Assembly (NCBI GenBank): GCA_963669155.1
Contig: OZ022577.1
Coordinates: forward strand, 26,691,865 to 26,755,864
Origin: Arbacia lixula
Taxonomy: Eukaryota > Echinodermata > Echinoidea > Arbacioida > Arbaciidae
Reading direction: 5' to 3'
DNA length: 64,000 nucleotides
Shown here piece by piece: positions 58,325 through 64,000 of the stretch (position 1 is the first letter of the stretch; every line of letters begins with the position of its first letter). Under the pieces are notes generated by a model. That model worked only from the letters and a program-made list of their open reading frames with translations, had not been told where the DNA came from and did no database searches. Position numbers and translations under genes: made by a program.

Positions 58325-61300
58325 GAAAAGGTGCTAATGGATAAAAATGTGTAGAGAACAGTACATAAAATTGCCCGTTCTTTGTAAATTAGTTTATGTA
58401 TAATTTTTTAAGAAAAGAAAGCTATAGTATATATGGTATTGTTTCATCATTCATGTCCAGCTATTATTCATTTGGAAGTTGGGGAAGTGCTCCTAAATGT
58501 AGTTCTTGTGGGATCTATGTGTTTTCTTTCAAAACAGTGGAGTAAATGTTCATACTACAGGGCGTGTAAGGTCCTAAGTAAATTGTGCCATGAAAGATAT
58601 CACCTTGAGATGCATGTGTCAACTTTACATCCTTCCATTACCGTTTGCATTCCAACATTACCTGAAGATACATTAATGCACTGTGGTTCCCACTAAGCCA
58701 AAATGTAATTAGATGAACCAACATACACACTGTGTGAGAACTGTAGATTAAAACCTCACTATTAATGGCATAATCATTTGAGAAACTATTCCCATAGCTT
58801 CATGCTCTTGAACGGGGAGGAGGGTTATTGGTCTACAATCTCTAAAATGGTGTTAATTTTGCCTGTTATACCATTATTTTGTTTCCGTCCGCTTTGACAC
58901 TCAAATATTTGATGTACATGTATCATGCTAACCAAATTGTATGTCCCTATAAATGTGTTTAGTTCCAGCAAAAGCAAGGCAGATTCTAATTGCAATTTCA
59001 GAAAAATTATTTCTGTTATGAATGCCTCACTTTGACAAGGTTTCGTGACTTTATGTCTAATACTGTAGTACACTCAATCAGATGTATTACCAAATTGGAA
59101 CGATAAAGAGTCATTTGTCCAATTCACGAAATCAATTTTTACTTTTATTTTTTTGAATTATTTGTGTATACTTCCATCTATTTCTATATCATCAATGAAA
59201 TTCTCTTAGTAAACTAGTCAGTACTGTATTCTTTTTTTTGTAAAAGCTTGACTACAATATATAATTTGAATTAATTAATCAAAGTAATTGAATGTCTTGC
59301 ATTGTTTTTAATGGTCTTGCTGCAGAGAGTGAGTGCTAAGATTAGTACAGTAAATATCAATTATGCATGATCCACAGAACACTGGTACTCGTGATAAGTG
59401 GGTAATTATAGACAATACGGACACTAATCAGTTTACCTTCTATGAAATAAAACTATGTAGTTTATGGGGAATATAGTGCAGTTCTTCATATCTATAATAA
59501 GAATAGAGTGTTCATGTGAAATATGTACATTTTGCGAGTATATGTTACGTAACAGCACTACCAAAGCATCCAACATCCTGACACGTTCATTGTTGATTAA
59601 TGATAATACAATGTACTCCAGAATAGCGCCACAATACCATTGCGCGCAGTCTGTGTAAATACATGTTCATGATGACATATTCCAACGTACCGCTTGCACA
59701 CCACAAGACTGTACCCAAATCTTCGTTATCAAACTAATGTTTACATTTGACTTTAAAAAAACACATAGGGAGACGGGTTTTAAGGAATACAATTTTATTA
59801 TTTCAGTCAACTATTGCGGCATTAGGCATCGCAAAAATATGATAGCGTAGCATATGATTAGTTCGTATTTCATATATTTCAATAAGGCTTCGATGAGTGA
59901 TTGCACATTCTCTCTCGATTCAGATTTGTCATCAATAATACTGCAGCCTTTTATTCTGAATCATAATAAGTAGTTAAACCCTATATGCAGTTTCCTACAC
60001 ACTGTTGGCGAGGCATTGGAAGTTGTTTTGGTTTGTGCTGTAGAATCAGTATGTGTCTTACAGTGGACAAGAAGAGTCGGGTCCCGTTTTGATCTTGAGA
60101 TCTAATATCGAGGGGATAAAATGATATGTGTTGTATGCTGTTAACAGCAGGCATCACGGTAGCGCGTGGAGTATTTAAGTCGATCTGTGAAAAAGTGTGC
60201 GGTGCCCCTATATGTAGACATATTCCAGTTCCATATAATTATTTGCAAATATTGTATATTACAAGTGAGCAGCACATAGTATATACTCCTATATGTGCCA
60301 AAACTGACTCATTCTTAGTCTTCTATTTGAAGGTATCAGATGTTTTAACTCATGTTTGATATGATTAATCAAAAGTTAAAGCTTATTTTTTCTTAAGTTG
60401 CGAAATAAGCATGCTTGATAATATGTCCATGCACAGTAGGTTAATTTTGGTTGTTAATTGTTTAGTTCTTAATCAAATTTAATTGAATCATTTCATTCAC
60501 CGTATGCTTTTAATACTTCTATGAATGTAGAATAAATTGAAATACATATTTAGGAAAGATTATGCACTGACAGTTCTTGGCTTTTCTTGATATGTTGCTT
60601 ATTTCTTTTACAATTGTATGCTAGAATTCAAGGAAGAAGTTTTAACTTAAAGATTTAAGCTGTTAAAGGAGGTCAATAAGCCCAGTAGAAAACTTGGGCT
60701 GGCCTGATGACAACATGTACAGAGTGAGTTACTGTTGTTGTTCTGCCTCAATCCTACTACATGTACTACTGATCAGAGTACTTCTACTACATTACTACTA
60801 CCACCACAAAGTGTTGTTCTGATCTTGTTAAACAATTAATATGTAGCATTGCAAATTATTCTGAAATTCTTATTGTTGTCTTGTTGATACGATTATGTCG
60901 ACTGCTTTATTGCGTACTACTTTCAATTGTTGATGCTAGATTCTTACTGATCCACTTATCCCAATTGCCCTCCATGATTTATTTTTGTGTGTGCGTGAAC
61001 CAAAATCTTCTTTAAATGCTTTAATAGGATATTGACATTTTTTTTTTTTACTAAACTTTACTTTCGTAAAATGTAATTTTTTTTTGACATGATATGAATA
61101 AATCATTAAAAACATTGGATAAGTTTTATGTCTAATGCTGCCCCGCCCGACCGCAACAACAGCTTCGCTAGTATTGCTCATTCTTTCTTCTATTCTTCTT
61201 ACTCGTTCTATACTTTATCAATTTGTGTGGTAGATTTTTTTTTGAGGGGTGGTTAGTTTTTTAATTTCATTTCCTATTTCAGGGGCGTGATTTTGACATC

Positions 61301-61677
61301 TTAAAAAGTTTTCAAAACACGTCTTTGTTGTTAAACATTTTACACGTTTGAAGAAAGAATGAATGAATGTAGTTTCTATGCAATTGGGTTGGTTAGTTAT
61401 TTTACTGTTGCTTCTTGCATGAACAGTCAATTCCATTGTATATGCACATATTAAAACGATTAAATAGTGCTGCTATGTGTTGGTCATTTATTTAACTATT
61501 GCCTCTTACGTAGGAATTTAAAGTCGTTACACCAAATTAAATGAACCATAAATATTTTGTTTTTTGCGTTTTACTTTTAGTTTCTAACTAATGCTTCTGG
61601 CTTGACAAATTAGTTCCGTAATGATCCTTCGTTGAGATTTCACATTTTTCATCCATTTACAGATTTGTGTTGCTGCT

Positions 61678-62453
61678 ATTCCAGCAGCCGACGTTACAGC
61701 AACATTTATTGATACTGTTCATACAATGGGTGTTGGAGCAACTTATGTTGCGACTGTACCTGCAGCCGCCATTGTAGCAACATTTGCTGCTACATTCATG
61801 GAGTGGTTGTTTCAACGACATAATTTGCTGCTTTTCCTACAGCCGCCGTTGCAGCAACATTGTGTTGCTACTGTACGAGCAGCAGCTATTCAGCAACTTA
61901 AGTTGCTACTGTACAAGCAGCCACCGTTGTAGCAACATTGTGTTGCTACTGTACAAGCAGTGGCTGTTGTAGCTACGTGAGTTGCTGCTATTCCTGCAGC
62001 CGCCGTTGAAGAAATATTTTGTTGACAACCTCCTGAAGCGCTTATTGCAGCAACATTTTTTTTGCTCATACCTATGCAATGGTTGTTATAACAACTTCAG
62101 TTGCTACTGTACATGCAGCCACCGTTGTAGCAACATTATGTTGCTACTGTACAAGCAGTAGCCGTTGTAGCGACTTAAGTTGTTGTTGTTTCTGCAGCAG
62201 CCGTTAGAGCAAAAATGTTGTTGCTCTTCTACAAGGAGCAGCTGTTGCAGCAATATTGTGCTTCTACTGTACTACATCAGCTGTATGTTATCGCTGTTCT
62301 CTCAGCGGTTGTCGATATTGTTCATTGTATTTAATTTCTTGATACGACTACTGATGTTGCTGACGCTATTGCTACATAGCTTGCTGCAACCGCCGATGCA
62401 TGAATAAAAGCAATAAATGTTGCTGCAACGTCAGCTGCTGGATTAGCAGCAAC
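61678..62453 (+). repeat. Hairpin-rich degenerate tandem tract, right copy
   Basis: Counterpart of 51857-52700, with the same stems and boundaries. Several substitutions differ, but most stem bases are kept. Confidence 0.85.
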
Positions 62454-63247
62454 AAAATAATGCGGAGGGATGAACAATGTCCAATTTCAACGAAGAATGG
62501 TTATGAAACGTATTTGTCAAGCAAAAAGCAGTAGTTTGACACTAAAAGCGACAAAAACATGAGCACTAATTATGGTTGACTTATCTTTTTGTAACGGGAT
62601 GACTTCTATTGTCACTGTTCCTGCGGCAGCCGTTGCAGCAACATTGTGTTGCTACTGTAATACAACAGCTGCCCGTCGTCGCTGTTCTTTCAGCGGCCGT
62701 TGTTGCAGAGGATACTGTTTATTTCAGTTTCTTTTGTTGATTTATGTTGATGTTGTTCACTACATTGCTGTAGCAGTTGTTGTTACAATTGTTTTTACTG
62801 CTTTAAGTTAAGTTGATTTATCTGTTTGATGCGATCTTTCGTTTTCAGGCATAGGCCTATTGACTTTTATCAGTACTATTTAAATATCCTATAATCGTCT
62901 TAAGATTAAGATAAATTACGGCTTAACTTCCATACCAGTATTCAAGGTTATGATTTCCGACTTTCCCTACTGACGTTGTATATAATTTTCTTTCAGAACA
63001 AATATTTTCCCTGATTTTATAAATTTTAATTTTTGCTCGACATATCATCATTTTGGGTTAATTTTTTCATTTTGCTTTGCTCTTTTGTTAGGGGATGGAT
63101 TTTTTATTTTGTTCTTCGTATTGTTTTTATTATTTTGGGTGTTTTTTCGCCTTATCCTACTTGTGTTTTACATAAAAGTTTATTTTGGTTTATTTTCTTT
63201 GTGTATTCCTATTGCTTACCCATGCAGTACGGGAAGTGACATCGTTA

Positions 63248-63250
<3 letters not shown>

Positions 63251-63284
<34 letters not shown>
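63251..63284 (+). repeat. TA dinucleotide microsatellite
   Basis: TA repeat present only in the right copy of the segmental duplication; the left copy reads straight through at 53461. Confidence 0.9.
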
Positions 63285-64000
63285 TTACTATTGCTATTGA
63301 TGTTATACTTCGTGGTGGTAGTTGCAGTAATGAAGTAGAAGTACTCATAGCAGTAGTACATGTAGCGCTAGTAGTTACACGTTATACGAACGTGGTATAA
63401 TTAGCTTTAGAAATTTTGTCACAAACTATTAACGTTGCTGTATACTTATGTGTTTGTTGGAATGATTCTACAATTCCTTCATTAGTACTCTTTCACCTGA
63501 AATTATATTCATTTATATTTAATTGTTTTATTTAATAGTTAGCCTATAATTTTTCACCTTTGACTTTCACTTTCATTTTGAGTGCATATTTTTAAACAGT
63601 ATTAGATGGTCCCTTCTATTAGGAATCCAAGTGAATTGATAACTTACAGGATCAGAATTGACGGTTTGCGTTGTTTGTTGCTTGTTAAGTTTGTCCAATC
63701 ACAGTTCCTGAAACCTTGAAATAATTATGAATGTTCTGGATATCCGCGAGACACATTTTTACAACTTTCTATTACAGCTCAACATTTTTGCTACAATGAA
63801 ACTTTAAGTGACCAGATAGGATCTCACAAGACCAGTGCATAGCCTTGCTTTGGTGTTTCCTCCTACATTTGCTTTTGGAACATATGTACATGAATCTTTT
63901 ACATCATTATTGAAGCTGTGGCAACGCTTCTTGATGCAATGATACAATTAATCAAATTTGGACGACAATGTCAATTAAACTTCAGCTTGCATGGCACAAC

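Larger units (their letters stand above)
58325..64000 (+). repeat. Segmental duplication, right copy (cut by window end)
   Basis: Matches 48163-54041 right up to the last base of the window, so the true end lies beyond. Insertions found only here include about 80 bp near 59605-59690, about 160 bp near 61340-61500, the TA repeat at 63251, and about 130 bp near 63595-63725. Confidence 0.93.

Noticed and set aside
1-64000. tRNA, rRNA, CRISPR or bacterial operon features
   Set aside because: None seen by eye; the window is clearly eukaryotic. A dedicated tRNA search was not possible.

Overview
The window is animal nuclear DNA: small phase-consistent exons with GT-AG introns, AT-rich introns, many microsatellites and fold-back elements. 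The gene content and the repeat style (TCCG-rich elements with ends reading TATGCCTCCGCC, several palindromic MITE-like elements) suggest a marine invertebrate deuterostome, most likely an echinoderm such as a sea urchin. The species is an inference and cannot be proven from the window.

Positions 1-45654, plus strand: the last 57 coding exons of one very large gene, a beta-heavy spectrin (vertebrate SPTBN5, Drosophila karst family). I rebuilt every exon by hand. All splice phases match, giving 9,765 nt, or 3,254 codons plus a stop. The order is an SH3 domain (the beta-heavy hallmark, placed in spectrin repeat 5), a basic linker, 25 further spectrin-repeat starts (R6 to R30, the last a partial tetramerisation repeat), then a long disordered acidic and proline-rich tail ending in four lysines. 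The usual C-terminal PH domain was not found. The actin-binding CH domains and R1-R4 must lie upstream of the window. Introns not covered by a repeat entry hold nothing I can recognise.

An unusual theme runs through this gene: tandem arrays begin at the 3' end of an exon and carry copies of the exon end plus its splice donor into the intron (introns 6, 19 and 37). In intron 40 an array starts at the donor itself. In intron 6 the first two extra units are in frame and could lengthen the protein by 37 or 74 residues.

Positions 45655-54814 are 3' UTR or intergenic DNA. From about 48163 to 54041 lies a block that reappears, a few percent diverged, in direct orientation at 58325-64000, where the window ends. 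Each block contains a tract of short hairpins built on GTAGCAACA/TGTTGCTAC.

Positions 54815-57749, minus strand, between the two blocks: a small gene of at least four coding exons with a proline-rich, acidic and coiled-coil-like product that I do not recognise. The duplication spacing (about 10 kb) suggests a second copy of this gene may lie just beyond the right edge.
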